Position numbers and translations under genes: made by a program | The notes under the pieces: model-generated | The model's input: the letters and a program-made list of their open reading frames with translations, nothing else | The model's database searches: none | What the model was told of the DNA's origin: nothing | Part shown: positions 43,191 to 52,800 of the stretch, one piece after another | Position numbering within the stretch: the first letter of the stretch is position 1 | Layout: every line of letters begins with the position of its first letter | Assembly: GCF_034521165.1 (NCBI RefSeq) | Contig: NZ_JAXHMV010000001.1 | Coordinates: 186,001 to 250,000, forward strand | Source: Thiohalophilus sp. | Lineage (GTDB): Bacteria > Pseudomonadota > Gammaproteobacteria > UBA6429 > Thiohalophilaceae | Reading direction: 5' to 3' | Length of the DNA stretch: 64,000 bases

Positions 43191-45074
43191 ATGACAGTCC
43201 GGTCGAACGACCGCAAACCGGTGAACATCAGAACGGGTAACCCTCGCGGGTTACCCGTTTTTTGGTTCCGGCGCACGGCATTATTCGCCCTGTTGTTAGC
43301 ATTAACCGGGCTGGCCCCGGCCGACGAAACGCTGGATGAAATCCGCGCCCTGGCCGACAGCGGCGCCGCGACCCTGGCGGTGCGTCTGCTGGACGAACGT
43401 CAACCCACCATCCCTTCCGAACAGAGCGAATGGCTGGCGCTGGAGCGCGAGCGGGTGCGCATCTATCGCGAGAGTGGTCAGTGGCAGCGGCTGGCCTCGC
43501 GCCTTACCGGCTTTCCCCGCAACATGCCCGAACAGGCCGTGCGCTGGGCCATGACCGAGCGGGCCAACGCCTTTTTAAAACTGGATGAACCCCGCCGTGC
43601 CCTGTCGGTGTTGCGCGATCTGATCTGGTCGGGCGAGGGCGCGGTGGATCCGCAATGGCGCCGGCGCTGGCGCGAGCTGGTGATGATCAGTTACGTCCGT
43701 CTGGGGCTGGCGGAGGATGCCTATCAGGCCAGCCGGCAGTTCTATCAGGATTATCCGCCGCAAAGCCGGGATGATCGGTTACTGCGCGCCCGGATTCTGT
43801 TGATGAGCGGCCATCCCGAAGAGGTCCCCGAACTGCTGGCGGATGAACAGGATACCGAGGCCGGGATGCTGGTGCTGCTGGCGCAATTGCGCAGTGGCAG
43901 CCGGCCGGCCAACAAGGTGATGCAGGCCGGCTTGCGCCATCTGCGCGGCAAGTGGGTTCAGGCCGAGGATCGCCATCATCTGTGGGCGGTGATCGCCGAG
44001 GCCGCCCGGCGCAGCGGCGATCGGCTGACGGCTGCCAATGCGCTGGAGCACGTGCTGGCGGCGCAGGCCGCGCGGCCGTTGCCCGCCGGCCTGTTCGACT
44101 ACAATGCCGACAGCCTGTGGAATGCCTATGTGGATCTGGCCACCTTTCTCGGTAATCAGCAGCAGTTTCTGATCGGCGATGACGCCCCCTGGTTCGAGGC
44201 CGCCGAAGCGGCACGGGCCAAACAACCGGTGCGGGCGCGTGCCTATTACACCCTGTTGATGTTCAAGGGCCAGTCGGCGGCCAGCCGCGAGCGGGCGGCC
44301 AAAGCGTTTATCGAGACGCTGCGTCAGCGCAGTCGTGGCGCGGCCCTGGTCGAAGCCCTGTTTCTCGAGAGCAAGCAGTTCAAAGAACCCGCCGATATTC
44401 CGCTGGCGGCACGCCTGGAACTGGTGGACATCGCGCTGGCCCGTCAGGAGATCGAGCGCGCCTCGAAACTGATGGCCAGCATCGAACAGGTGCCCGAAGG
44501 CGAGGAAGCGTTTATCTGGCAATTACGCCGGGCGCGGATTCTGGTGCTCGGCGGTGAGCTGGTGCAGGGACAGCAAACCCTGCGCCAGGTGCTGGAGGCG
44601 TTAAAGCCGGGTCAGGATCAGCGACTGGATCAGGTGCTGCAGGTGGTGTTCGATATGCAGACCGCGGGGGCCCATGCGGCGGCCCTGGATCTGTTTGGGG
44701 CCCTGCAGGAACTGACCGTCGATACCAAACGCAAACGCGAGCTTTATTACTGGATGGCCAATTCGCACGAATCCCGCGAACAGTATGCCGAGGCGGCGCG
44801 ACTCTATTTGAAATCCGCCATGCTGATCGGCCCCGAGGCGATGGATCCCTGGGCCCAGACGGCCCGTTATCAGGCCGGCGTGGCGCTGGCGCGGGCCGGC
44901 TTGTATGCGGATGCGCGGACGCTGTTCAATCATCTGCTGCGCGTGACCGAGGACAAGAGCCGGCGCGCGGCCCTGCGCCAGGAACTGCAGAAGATCTGGC
45001 TGCTCGAAGGCGGGCGCAGCGGCGATCAGTCGGCGGCCGTTACAGAGGATGACGCAGCAACAAGTCCGTTTTAG
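43191..45074 (+). CDS. Exported tetratricopeptide-repeat protein
   Basis: Up to 627 residues. The N-terminus is a signal peptide (WFRRTALFALLLALTGLAPA-DE), so it acts in the periplasm or outer membrane; the body is a string of helical hairpins typical of TPR/Sel1-type repeats (for example YYWMANSHESREQYAEAARLYLKSAMLIG near residue 520). The start is uncertain: ATG 43191 or GTG 43221 both put the rplS terminator (43232-43263) within the first 25 codons. The C-terminus overlaps the convergent M23-type gene by 35 bases. Possible role in envelope assembly, unproven. Confidence 0.78.
   Translation: MTVRSNDRKPVNIRTGNPRGLPVFWFRRTALFALLLALTGLAPADETLDEIRALADSGAATLAVRLLDERQPTIPSEQSEWLALERERVRIYRESGQWQRLASRLTGFPRNMPEQAVRWAMTERANAFLKLDEPRRALSVLRDLIWSGEGAVDPQWRRRWRELVMISYVRLGLAEDAYQASRQFYQDYPPQSRDDRLLRARILLMSGHPEEVPELLADEQDTEAGMLVLLAQLRSGSRPANKVMQAGLRHLRGKWVQAEDRHHLWAVIAEAARRSGDRLTAANALEHVLAAQAARPLPAGLFDYNADSLWNAYVDLATFLGNQQQFLIGDDAPWFEAAEAARAKQPVRARAYYTLLMFKGQSAASRERAAKAFIETLRQRSRGAALVEALFLESKQFKEPADIPLAARLELVDIALARQEIERASKLMASIEQVPEGEEAFIWQLRRARILVLGGELVQGQQTLRQVLEALKPGQDQRLDQVLQVVFDMQTAGAHAAALDLFGALQELTVDTKRKRELYYWMANSHESREQYAEAARLYLKSAMLIGPEAMDPWAQTARYQAGVALARAGLYADARTLFNHLLRVTEDKSRRAALRQELQKIWLLEGGRSGDQSAAVTEDDAATSPF
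43232..43263 (+). terminator. Rho-independent terminator of the rpsP-rplS operon
   Basis: Perfect 12-bp stem AACGGGTAACCC / GGGTTACCCGTT with loop TCGC, followed by TTTTTT (43258-43263). It begins 52 bases after the rplS stop, but also lies in frame inside the N-terminal coding region of the next gene. Confidence 0.93.
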
Positions 45075-45972
45075 GCGTCTGCGGGCTCCCGTCCAGTGAC
45101 GTGAATTCGAACGGGATCGATTCCAGCTGCATGCCGACGTTTTTCTGCACCGCAAAATGCAGATACGGTGAACTTTCCTCCGCCCCGGATCCGAGCCGGC
45201 CGAGGATCTGGCCGCGATTGATGGTCATCCCCGTGAACAACTTGACCGACTCGGGCACCAGGTGGGCATACAGCCCGAAGGTGCCATCGCGATGCAGAAT
45301 CCGCACATAAAAGGTCTTCTCGCGCCGTTCGGGCGACAGCTTGCCGGTGTTCATTTCCACCACGGTGCCGCTGCGGGCCGCATGTACCGTGCTGTCCGCC
45401 GGCATGGGAATATCAACCGCGTAACGGGTCAGCGCATGAGCGTTATGGCCGGCTTCGCCGTTGAACGCCTGGGCGATACTGAATTCCTTGTGCGGTGAAA
45501 ACGGCGGCAGATAGGGTTTGCCGGTCATATGTTCGGCAGCGGGGTTGCCCGGGACAAAGCGGGTGCGATAGGTATAGCTCCAGGGGGTGTCCGGATCGAT
45601 CTTTTCAAAGCGGGTCAGCGGCTCGCGACTGCCGGGACCGATCACCTTGCGCAACGGCAGCGGCGGGTCGGCCCGCATGTTCTGCAGCTGGCCGGCCGAG
45701 AACTCCAGCTGTATGGGCATGGGCAGGGTGTTACTGACCTCAAAGATCGGCGCATCTTCCTCACCCTGACGGTGAATAATCACCTGTTTTTCGTTCGACG
45801 GTTGTTCATCCTGTGACGGGTGCCGGCGACGCTGTTCGCTCGGCGGCGGGTTGTCACTGAAATGCCAGACGCCGTCTTCATCCTGGTATTTGTACATCTG
45901 GGCTGCAGCATGGCCGATGACCAACAGCAACAACAGGCCCGATACGAATGCGAAGAGGGGATATCTGAACAT
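45040..45972 (-). CDS. M23-type peptidase-fold protein with DUF4124 domain
   Basis: 310 residues: signal peptide (FAFVSGLLLLLVIGHAAA-QM), a short DUF4124 domain (YKYQDEDGVWHFSDNPP), a middle beta-rich region and a C-terminal LytM/M23 domain (about 165-295). The metal-site His and Asp are in NAHALTRYAVDIPMP and the downstream His in LYAHL. In the last motif the usual HLH is YLH (SSPYLHFAVQ), so the catalytic first His is absent; it may be a weak enzyme or a non-enzymatic amidase activator. Overlaps the TPR gene tail by 35 bases. Confidence 0.82.
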   Translation of the reverse strand: MFRYPLFAFVSGLLLLLVIGHAAAQMYKYQDEDGVWHFSDNPPPSEQRRRHPSQDEQPSNEKQVIIHRQGEEDAPIFEVSNTLPMPIQLEFSAGQLQNMRADPPLPLRKVIGPGSREPLTRFEKIDPDTPWSYTYRTRFVPGNPAAEHMTGKPYLPPFSPHKEFSIAQAFNGEAGHNAHALTRYAVDIPMPADSTVHAARSGTVVEMNTGKLSPERREKTFYVRILHRDGTFGLYAHLVPESVKLFTGMTINRGQILGRLGSGAEESSPYLHFAVQKNVGMQLESIPFEFTSLDGSPQTPKTDLLLRHPL

Positions 45973-45984
45973 AATAATTCGCCG

Positions 45985-46407
45985 TTACTGGATGACCATT
46001 TCGGTGAAATACACCGCTTCGATGGCCGGCAGCTGGATATGCTCTTGCATCACTTTTTGCAGGGCAGAGAGCGCCTCATCGCGCAGGGTAATCTTGCCCT
46101 GGGCCGAGGTGAGTTTTTTGACCGGTTGATCGCTGAGTAACATGACCAGCTCATGGCGCAGGGCCGGATTATACTGCTGGATATACTGTTCAATGGTTTT
46201 ATCACTGAGCTTCAGCTGGACGCTCACCTGCATATGCCGAACCCGCCCCTTATCATTCACATTCACCACCAGGGCCGGTTGCATGGCGGTATACACGACC
46301 GGTGCCGCCTGTTCTTCTGCCTCAGACTTGTCTTCCTCGTCTTCGGCCCACAATGGCGGGGCCAGCAGCAACGGAACAAGCAGGGCAAACAATACACGCG
46401 GTTTCAT
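45985..46407 (-). CDS. FliL-like protein with signal peptide
   Basis: 140 residues. Cleavable signal peptide (LLVPLLLAPPLWA-ED), an acidic linker (DEEDKSEAEEQ), then a FliL-type domain (about 40-140: PALVVNVNDKGRVRHMQVSVQLKLSD, PALRHELVMLLSDQPVKKLTSAQGKITLRDEAL, VYFTEMVIQ). Classical FliL is a single-pass membrane protein at the flagellar motor; here the membrane anchor is replaced by a signal peptide and no flagellar gene adjoins. It lies 12 bases upstream of the M23-type gene in the same direction, so the pair is likely cotranscribed. Confidence 0.82.
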   Translation of the reverse strand: MKPRVLFALLVPLLLAPPLWAEDEEDKSEAEEQAAPVVYTAMQPALVVNVNDKGRVRHMQVSVQLKLSDKTIEQYIQQYNPALRHELVMLLSDQPVKKLTSAQGKITLRDEALSALQKVMQEHIQLPAIEAVYFTEMVIQ

Positions 46408-46518
46408 CTTGAGAACTCCTGCACTATAGTTGAAATACCTTATCAGGCGGATAGCGATTCCCTGACCCTGACAGAATACGGTTTACTGACCGCGGAGTAA
46501 ATTCGGGTATCTACCTAA

Positions 46519-46998
46519 ATGAAGCCATCCCGTTTTCAGATTCGCATTGCCCCGGGCGCGCTGGTGGTGACCCTGGCGGGCGATTGCATCATTGATATCG
46601 CCTTACAGACCCGACTGCAACCGGGGTTGCCCGGTGCGAGCCGTGCCAGTGAAAAACAAATTGCGCGCGAACTGGCGGCCTATTTTAACGATGCGGCGGC
46701 GCCCCTGGTCTGGCCGCTGGATTTTGACGGCAGCGATTTTCAAAAGCGGGTCTGGCAGGCGTTGCGCGCGATTCCGGTGGGCCGTGTCCGGACCTACGGC
46801 GAGCTGGCCGGTGAGGTCGGCGGTTGCGCCCAGGCGGTGGGCAATGCCTGCCGTCAGAATCCGATCCCGATTTATATTCCCTGCCATCGCGTGGTGGCCA
46901 AAACCGGCCTCGGCGGTTTCGCCGGCCAGACCGCCGGCCCGCGGATCGCGCTCAAACGCTGGTTGCTGCAGCACGAGGGTGTGACGTTACCGGCATGA
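46519..46998 (+). CDS. ogt: Methylated-DNA--protein-cysteine methyltransferase
   Basis: Suicide enzyme that takes methyl groups from O6-methylguanine and O4-methylthymine onto its own cysteine. 159 residues. The acceptor Cys is in IPIYIPCHRVVAKTGLGGFAG, preceded by the DNA-binding helix (FQKRVWQALRAIPVGRVRTYGELA). Overlaps the xerD start by four bases (ATGA). Confidence 0.94.
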   Translation: MKPSRFQIRIAPGALVVTLAGDCIIDIALQTRLQPGLPGASRASEKQIARELAAYFNDAAAPLVWPLDFDGSDFQKRVWQALRAIPVGRVRTYGELAGEVGGCAQAVGNACRQNPIPIYIPCHRVVAKTGLGGFAGQTAGPRIALKRWLLQHEGVTLPA

Positions 46999-47891
46999 GT
47001 GAGTCGCAGGTTTTGATCGAACAGTTTCTCGATGCCCTGTGGATGGAGCGAGGCCTGAGCGAGAACACGCTTTCGGCCTATCGCTCGGATCTCAGTCAGT
47101 TCGGCCTGTGGCTGGATCAACAGGGGGGCGCCTCGCTACGTGGCGTCCGCCGTGAGCAGATCCAGGGATACCTGGCGCAGCGCCTCGAAGCCCGCGGCAG
47201 TCCGCGCAGTACCGCGCGGCTGCTGTCCAGCCTGCGTCGTTTCTATGCCTGGTTGCGCCGCGAACAACAGATTGGCGAGGATCCCACCGCGCTGATCGAG
47301 GCGCCCCGGCTCGGGCGGCCATTGCCCAAAAGCCTGAGTGAAAGCGATGTCGAGGCGTTATTGCTGGCGCCGGATACCGAAACCCACAAGGGGCTGCGGG
47401 ATCGCTGCATGCTGGAGGTGCTGTACGCCACCGGTCTGCGAGTCTCCGAACTGGTTAATCTGCATATGGGACAGATCAACCGCCAGCAGGGCGTGGTGCG
47501 GATCAGCGGCAAGGGCGACAGGGAACGCCTGGTCCCGCTGGGCGAAGAGGCGCTGGGCTGGTTGCAACGTTATCTGGAGGAGGTGCGCCCGGCGGTGCTC
47601 GACGGCCAGGCGGCGGAGGCGGTGTTCCTCAGTAATCGCCGCCAGCCGATGACCCGCCAGACTTTCTGGCATCTGATCAAGGATTACGCGCGTCGCGCCG
47701 GCATCGACAAACCCCTCTCGCCCCATACCCTGCGCCACGCCTTCGCCACTCACCTGCTCAACCACGGTGCCGATCTGCGCGTGGTGCAAATGCTGCTCGG
47801 CCACAGCGACCTCTCCACCACCCAGATCTATACCCACATCGCCAAAGCGCGGTTGCAGGAACTGCACGCCCAACATCATCCCAGGGGGTGA
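46995..47891 (+). CDS. xerD: Site-specific tyrosine recombinase XerD
   Basis: With XerC resolves chromosome dimers at dif, controlled by FtsK. 298 residues from ATG 46995, equal to E. coli XerD. N-terminal SAM-like core-binding domain (MERGLSENTLSAYRSDLSQFG), then the catalytic domain with Arg in ATGLRVSELVNL, HTLRHAFATHLLNHGADL, LGHSDLSTTQIYTH (nucleophile Tyr). Four-base overlap with ogt. A longer upstream reading antisense to known frames is not used. Confidence 0.95.
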   Translation: MSESQVLIEQFLDALWMERGLSENTLSAYRSDLSQFGLWLDQQGGASLRGVRREQIQGYLAQRLEARGSPRSTARLLSSLRRFYAWLRREQQIGEDPTALIEAPRLGRPLPKSLSESDVEALLLAPDTETHKGLRDRCMLEVLYATGLRVSELVNLHMGQINRQQGVVRISGKGDRERLVPLGEEALGWLQRYLEEVRPAVLDGQAAEAVFLSNRRQPMTRQTFWHLIKDYARRAGIDKPLSPHTLRHAFATHLLNHGADLRVVQMLLGHSDLSTTQIYTHIAKARLQELHAQHHPRG

Positions 47892-47936
47892 GTTCCGAGT
47901 TCTAAGTTCTAAGTACTCAGAACTCAGAACTCAGCA
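47889..47936. repeat. Short AACTCAG / GTTCTAA heptad repeats after xerD
   Basis: Begins just after the xerD stop: gttctaagttctaagtactcag then aactcagaactcagc. Same heptad types as at 16328-16404, partly inverted. Confidence 0.65.
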
Positions 47937-48047
47937 CTGTTTCTTTCCGGAACTTATGCCTGTTTTGCGCATCATATAGCCCATAATCGGGCGTGAATCG
48001 GGTATACTTTTGCGCCTTATCCACACAATTTACTGGTAGTTATTCCC

Positions 48048-48770
48048 ATGCTGTTTTTTTCCCGTGTTGTTGTTATGAGCGCCCTGCTGGGGCTGTTTTC
48101 CCAGGCTGGCGCCGATGAGCTCAAGCAGGCCCGCCAGGCCATCATGGATCGCTTTGACGATGTCAAAGCCGAGAATGTCGAGGCGTCGCCGATCGAGGGG
48201 CTTTACCGGGTCACGATCCCGCCGCAGGTATTTTACATGTCGTCCGATGCACGCTATGTGGTCGATGGCAGCGTGATCGATCTGGCCGAGCGACGTAACC
48301 TGACCGATGAATACCGCAACCAGGCGATTAATGCGGCGATCGAGGGAATGGGCGAGGAGTCGATGATCGTCTTCGGTCCCGATGATGCCGAACATACCGT
48401 GACCGTGTTTACCGACATCGATTGCGGTTACTGCCGTAAACTGCATGAATCCGTGGCCGGCTATAACAAGGAAGGCATCCGGATTCGTTACATGGCCTAC
48501 CCGCGCGCCGGGATCCCCTCTTCGTCCTACACGAAGGCGGTTTCCGCCTGGTGCGCCGATGATCGTAAAGAGGCCCTCACCCGGGCCAAACAGGGCAAGC
48601 CGATTCCCGAAAAGAGCTGCAGTAACCCCGTCGCCGATCAGTTCCAGCTCGGTCAGAGCATGGGCATCTCCGGCACCCCGGCGCTGGTGCTGGAAACCGG
48701 CCGAATCATTCCCGGTTTCGTCCCCCCCAAACGCCTGGCCGCGATCCTCAACGGCAAAACGCCGAACTGA
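48048..48770 (+). CDS. dsbC: Thiol:disulfide interchange protein DsbC
   Basis: Periplasmic disulfide isomerase. 240 residues: signal peptide (VVVMSALLGLFSQAGA-DE), the N-terminal dimerisation domain (about 25-95), and a thioredoxin fold with the CGYC site in FTDIDCGYCRKLHESV and the cis-Pro loop GTPALVLETG. A second Cys pair occurs in the usual structural place (AWCADD, KSCSNP). xerD-dsbC is a conserved pair. A TATACT -10-like box lies at 48003-48008. Confidence 0.94.
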   Translation: MLFFSRVVVMSALLGLFSQAGADELKQARQAIMDRFDDVKAENVEASPIEGLYRVTIPPQVFYMSSDARYVVDGSVIDLAERRNLTDEYRNQAINAAIEGMGEESMIVFGPDDAEHTVTVFTDIDCGYCRKLHESVAGYNKEGIRIRYMAYPRAGIPSSSYTKAVSAWCADDRKEALTRAKQGKPIPEKSCSNPVADQFQLGQSMGISGTPALVLETGRIIPGFVPPKRLAAILNGKTPN

Positions 48771-48787
48771 GCCATTTCTCCGGTTCT

Positions 48788-48958
48788 CTGGGAATTAACG
48801 CAGAGGACGCGGAGACGCAAAGAACGCAAAGGTTAATTTGTTTTGTCCCGGACTGATGCGCTACTGCTTGGTTACGGGTAACGTCGAATTCAGCTCATTG
48901 GGAATTGTTTTCTCTGCGTACTTTGCGTCTTTGCGAACTTTGCGTTCCTTGCACTGAT
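48788..48958. repeat. MITE-like element, CTGGAAA..AACGC family, copy 3
   Basis: Left arm ctgggaattaacgcagagga...cgcaaagaacgcaaagg and right arm ctctgcgtactttgcgtctt...cgttccttgc, in inverted orientation with an 80-base centre. Fills the gap between the convergent dsbC and cnoX genes and ends five bases before the cnoX stop. Confidence 0.68.
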
Positions 48959-48962
48959 CTGG

Positions 48963-49826
48963 CTAGTTGAGCGCCTGGGCGAGCAGGCGGCGGTATTTGC
49001 TGACCAGTTCGCCCTGGTTGCCGAGCAGTTCGAACATTCTCAACAGTCCCTTGCGGCCGGCGTCGTCGTTGTAGGCGCGGTCGCGTTTGACGATCTCCAG
49101 CAGTTGTTGCATCGCGTCTTCGTGACGGCCTTCGGCGGCGTAGCGGGCGCTGAGTTGATAGCGGGCCTCGCTGTCTTTGGGATCGGCTTCGATACGTTTT
49201 AGCAGGCTGTCGACATCCTCGGATTGTTCCAGGGTTTCGGCCAGTTCCAGTTTGGAATAAAGCGCGGAGACCTCCGGGCTCATCTGGATATCGACGGAGA
49301 GGCTGTCGAGCAACTGGCGGGCGTCGTCGTAGCGCTCTTCTTTGATCAGCACCTCGGCGAAGCGCACCCGGTTTTGCATGTTGTCTTTATCATCAAGAAT
49401 AATCTGCTGCATCTGTTGCAGGGCCTGTTCCCGCTCGCCGGCGTCATAGCGATCGATGGCCTGTTGCATCGGTGTGTCCGGTTTGCCTTCCATATGCTTG
49501 TCGAGCAGGGCGCGGATCTCGCTTTCGGGCAGGGCGCCGGTGAACTCGTCGACGATCTGGCCGTTTTTGACCAGTTTGACGGTGGGCACGCTGCGCACGC
49601 CGAAGTGGGTGGCCAGTTCCTGCTGCTGATCGATCTCCACTTTGGCTAACATGAACTGCCCCTGGTACTCCTCGGCCAGTTTTTCCAGCACCGGCATCAG
49701 GCTCTGGCAGGGACCGCACCAGGTGGCCCAGAAATCCACCAGCACCGGCACCTGCTGGGAGGCATCGATCACCTGTGACTGAAAGGTCTGGGCGCTGACA
49801 TCGAAACTGTACTGCGATTGGCTCAT
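48963..49826 (-). CDS. cnoX: Thioredoxin/TPR chaperone CnoX (YbbN)
   Basis: 287 residues from ATG 49826. N-terminal thioredoxin domain (about 1-110) with an intact CGPC (FWATWCGPCQSL) and a C-terminal TPR region (about 115-285). The family holds chlorine-oxidised proteins and transfers them to DnaK or GroEL. E. coli YbbN has lost one active-site Cys, so this copy may be a true oxidoreductase as well. The upstream neighbour on the same strand is addA. Confidence 0.92.
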   Translation of the reverse strand: MSQSQYSFDVSAQTFQSQVIDASQQVPVLVDFWATWCGPCQSLMPVLEKLAEEYQGQFMLAKVEIDQQQELATHFGVRSVPTVKLVKNGQIVDEFTGALPESEIRALLDKHMEGKPDTPMQQAIDRYDAGEREQALQQMQQIILDDKDNMQNRVRFAEVLIKEERYDDARQLLDSLSVDIQMSPEVSALYSKLELAETLEQSEDVDSLLKRIEADPKDSEARYQLSARYAAEGRHEDAMQQLLEIVKRDRAYNDDAGRKGLLRMFELLGNQGELVSKYRRLLAQALN

Positions 49827-49896
49827 GGTCTGTCCTGTCGGTTGCTGAACGGATACAAAATGGAAACGCCCCCGGACGGGCGGGACGCGCGGCGAA

Positions 49897-52800
49897 TTAT
49901 ACCTGCATTGGCCACAGTTGCGCAGAGGCGGTAAACAACAGCGCGGCCTGCACCTCGCGCCCGGGCCACAGCTGCCGCACGCCGTCGGCGTACAGGCGCA
50001 TCTGCTGCGCATATTGCGCGGCGATGGCCGCCGGATCGTTCACGGCACCGGCATGGGTCTTGTAGTCGATCAGCTGGATCCGGCCGGGTTCGATCAACAG
50101 CCGATCGATGACGCCGTTGACGGTCCGCCCCTCCCGGCGATAGAGCAGCGGCAGTTCGTTGTAGCTCTGCACGCCGGCCGGCGGGTGGAATATGGCCGCC
50201 AGCGCCTCGGCCCGGAAGGTCTGCCGGGCTTCGGCGTAGCACTGTTCCAGCAGGGCGGGCGGGGCCTCGCCGGCCAGGCGTTGCAGGACGCTCTCGAGTG
50301 GCAGTTCGGGCTCGGCGCACAGCCATTCCAGGCAGCGGTGAATCACGATGCCGCGCTGACGGCCGTCCTCGTCGACCACCTCGCTGTGGGTATCTGTGCC
50401 CTGGCGGCTGGGGGCGATCTCGAACTGGCGGGGGGCAAGTGGGATCCGCTGGCGCAGGCGCGGGTCGATGAGCGGTTCGCTTGCGGCCGGGTTGATGACC
50501 GGTGCGGTGATTTGCGGCGGCGTGTTGCTCTCCTGCAGGGTGACCGGGGCTTCGATCTCGTCGAGCGGCAGATCGTAAGCGCCGGCGATCTGCCGGTACC
50601 AGCCATAGTCGTTGCCCCGGCTGGCCAGGCTGCCGGAGACATACAGATATTGGCGCGCGCGGGTGGCGGCGACATATAAAAGGTTGGCCTCCTCGCGCTG
50701 GCCGGCCGCATCGCTGCGCTGGATAACCGCCTCGCTGAGTGGATCGCGGTGGGCCTGGTCCGGGCGCAGCAGAAAATGGCTCGGGAGAGGCGCCCCGGCC
50801 GGCCATTCGACCAGGGCCTCGTGGGTTTTGCCGCCCGAGTCGCCGCGGGCGGTGTCGAGCAGGAACACCACCGGTGCCTCCAGCCCCTTGGCTCCGTGGA
50901 TGGTCATGATCCGCACCGGCGATTGCTGACCGGTGCTGGCCGGCTCGTCCGGGGCATCCTCCGCGTTTTGCCACAGCTCCTTGAGCCACTGGGCAAAGGT
51001 CATCAGGCTGGGGTAGCGGCCACTGTCCATCTCCAGCGCCAGCTCCTGGAAACGGACCAGATTGGCCATCACCCGCGGCACCAGATGGGCCGGGAAGGCG
51101 GCCCGGTAACGGGCCAGCACATTGGCCTCGCTGTAGATCTGCTCCAGCAGATCGTGCACCGGGATACGCCCGGCCCGTTCGACCCAGCGGGCCAGATGGT
51201 CATGCGCCCGTTGCAGGGGGGCATCGGCGGACTGTTCCCCGGCCAGCTGCGCCAGGCGTTCGAACCAGTTGCCCTGGCCCCGGGCGGCCAGCTGCATCAG
51301 ATCGCGGTCGTCCAGGGCGAACAGCGGCGAGCGCAGGATGCCGGCCAGCGCCAGGTTGTCGAACGGCATGCTCAGCCAGTTAAGCAGGTTGAGCATGTCC
51401 TGCACCTCGATGCTCTGCAGCAACGTGCCGCGATTACCGCTCAAATAAGGAATGTTCGCCTCGCGCAGGGCCTGCTCGTATTCGTGCAGATGGGTACGGT
51501 TGCGCACCAGCAACAGGATATCGCTGTATTCGATCGGCCGGGCCTGATCGCGGTTGTCCTGCTGCACCGGCAGTGGCCGATCGATCAGGCGGCGAATTTC
51601 GTCGGCGACCCGTTGGGCCTCCTGCCGGTAACGGCTGCCGGCCGGCTCCGGCCGGGGCTGTTCGAGCGGATTGCGCAGCCCTTCGATGGCGTCGACCTCG
51701 CTGTCCGACTCCCGCGCCGGGGGCAGCAGGATGACCTCCCCCCACAGTTGCTGATGATGGGTGCGATGCTCGGGAAAATCGGGGATCTGTTGCTGCAGTT
51801 GCGGATCGGCGGTAAACAGCCGGTTGACGAAGTCCATGATCGCCGGTGCCGAGCGCCAGGAGGTGTTCAGTGGATAACGCCGGGCCGCCAGGTGGGTTTC
51901 CAGCCAGTCGGTGGCGGTGGCAAACAGCCGGGGTTCGGCGCGGCGAAAGCGATAGATGGACTGCTTGGCATCGCCGACCAGAAACACGCTGCGCTGGCGA
52001 TCGCCTTCGGCGGCCAGCTCCTGTAATAACGGCAGCAGTAACTGCCACTGGGTCGGGTTGGTGTCCTGGAATTCGTCCACCAGCAGATGGGCGATGCGCT
52101 GATCGAGTTTGTACTGCACCCATAGCGCGTTGTCGGCGACATTTAACAACCGATAGGCCTTCCACTCCAGATCGGTGAAATCGAGCAGCCGTTGCTCAAG
52201 CTTGATGCGCTGATAGTGATCCAGCAGCGCGGCACCGGCGCGGTACCAGGCGTTGTTAACGACATAATTACGGCGTGCGGCGATCTGTTCCTGCAACGTC
52301 TGGAGTCGATCGCAAAACGTTTCATGCAGGCTCGCCAGTTCTTCGGCCCCCTCGATGCCCAGACTTTTTTGTAAAGACCTGTTACTGGCTTCCCGTTTAC
52401 TGCGCGGCTTGCCTTCTTTGGTTAAAAAGGCCAGGTAGAGTGAAGCGTGGCGGGCTTCTATGGTTTGTTGCTTATCCAGCACCACCTGAAGATGGGCGAC
52501 CGCTTCGTTGTTACCCTTGTTCGGGTGGCCGGATAACAGTTCGGCACAGCGGGACAGTTGTTGTTGATATTGTGTGTTATCGAGAAAATCTTGACGCGGA
52601 TCCTGTTCGGGATCGATGGCGAGTTGCTGTTTGAGCTGTTCCTCGGCCCGGGCCACCGGATCGGACTGCCCATCGGTATAGACCCACCAGTCACTGCGGT
52701 GATCCACGAACTGGCGCAGCACCGTGCGGGTATTGTTCAGCCCCAGTTCGTTGAACAGGATCTGCAACGCGCCGGCCACGTCGCTGTCCGGTTCGCGCGC

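Noticed and set aside
50749..52026. 425-codon plus-strand frame opposite addA
   Set aside because: Shadow of addA; composition is typical of antisense reading in GC-rich DNA.
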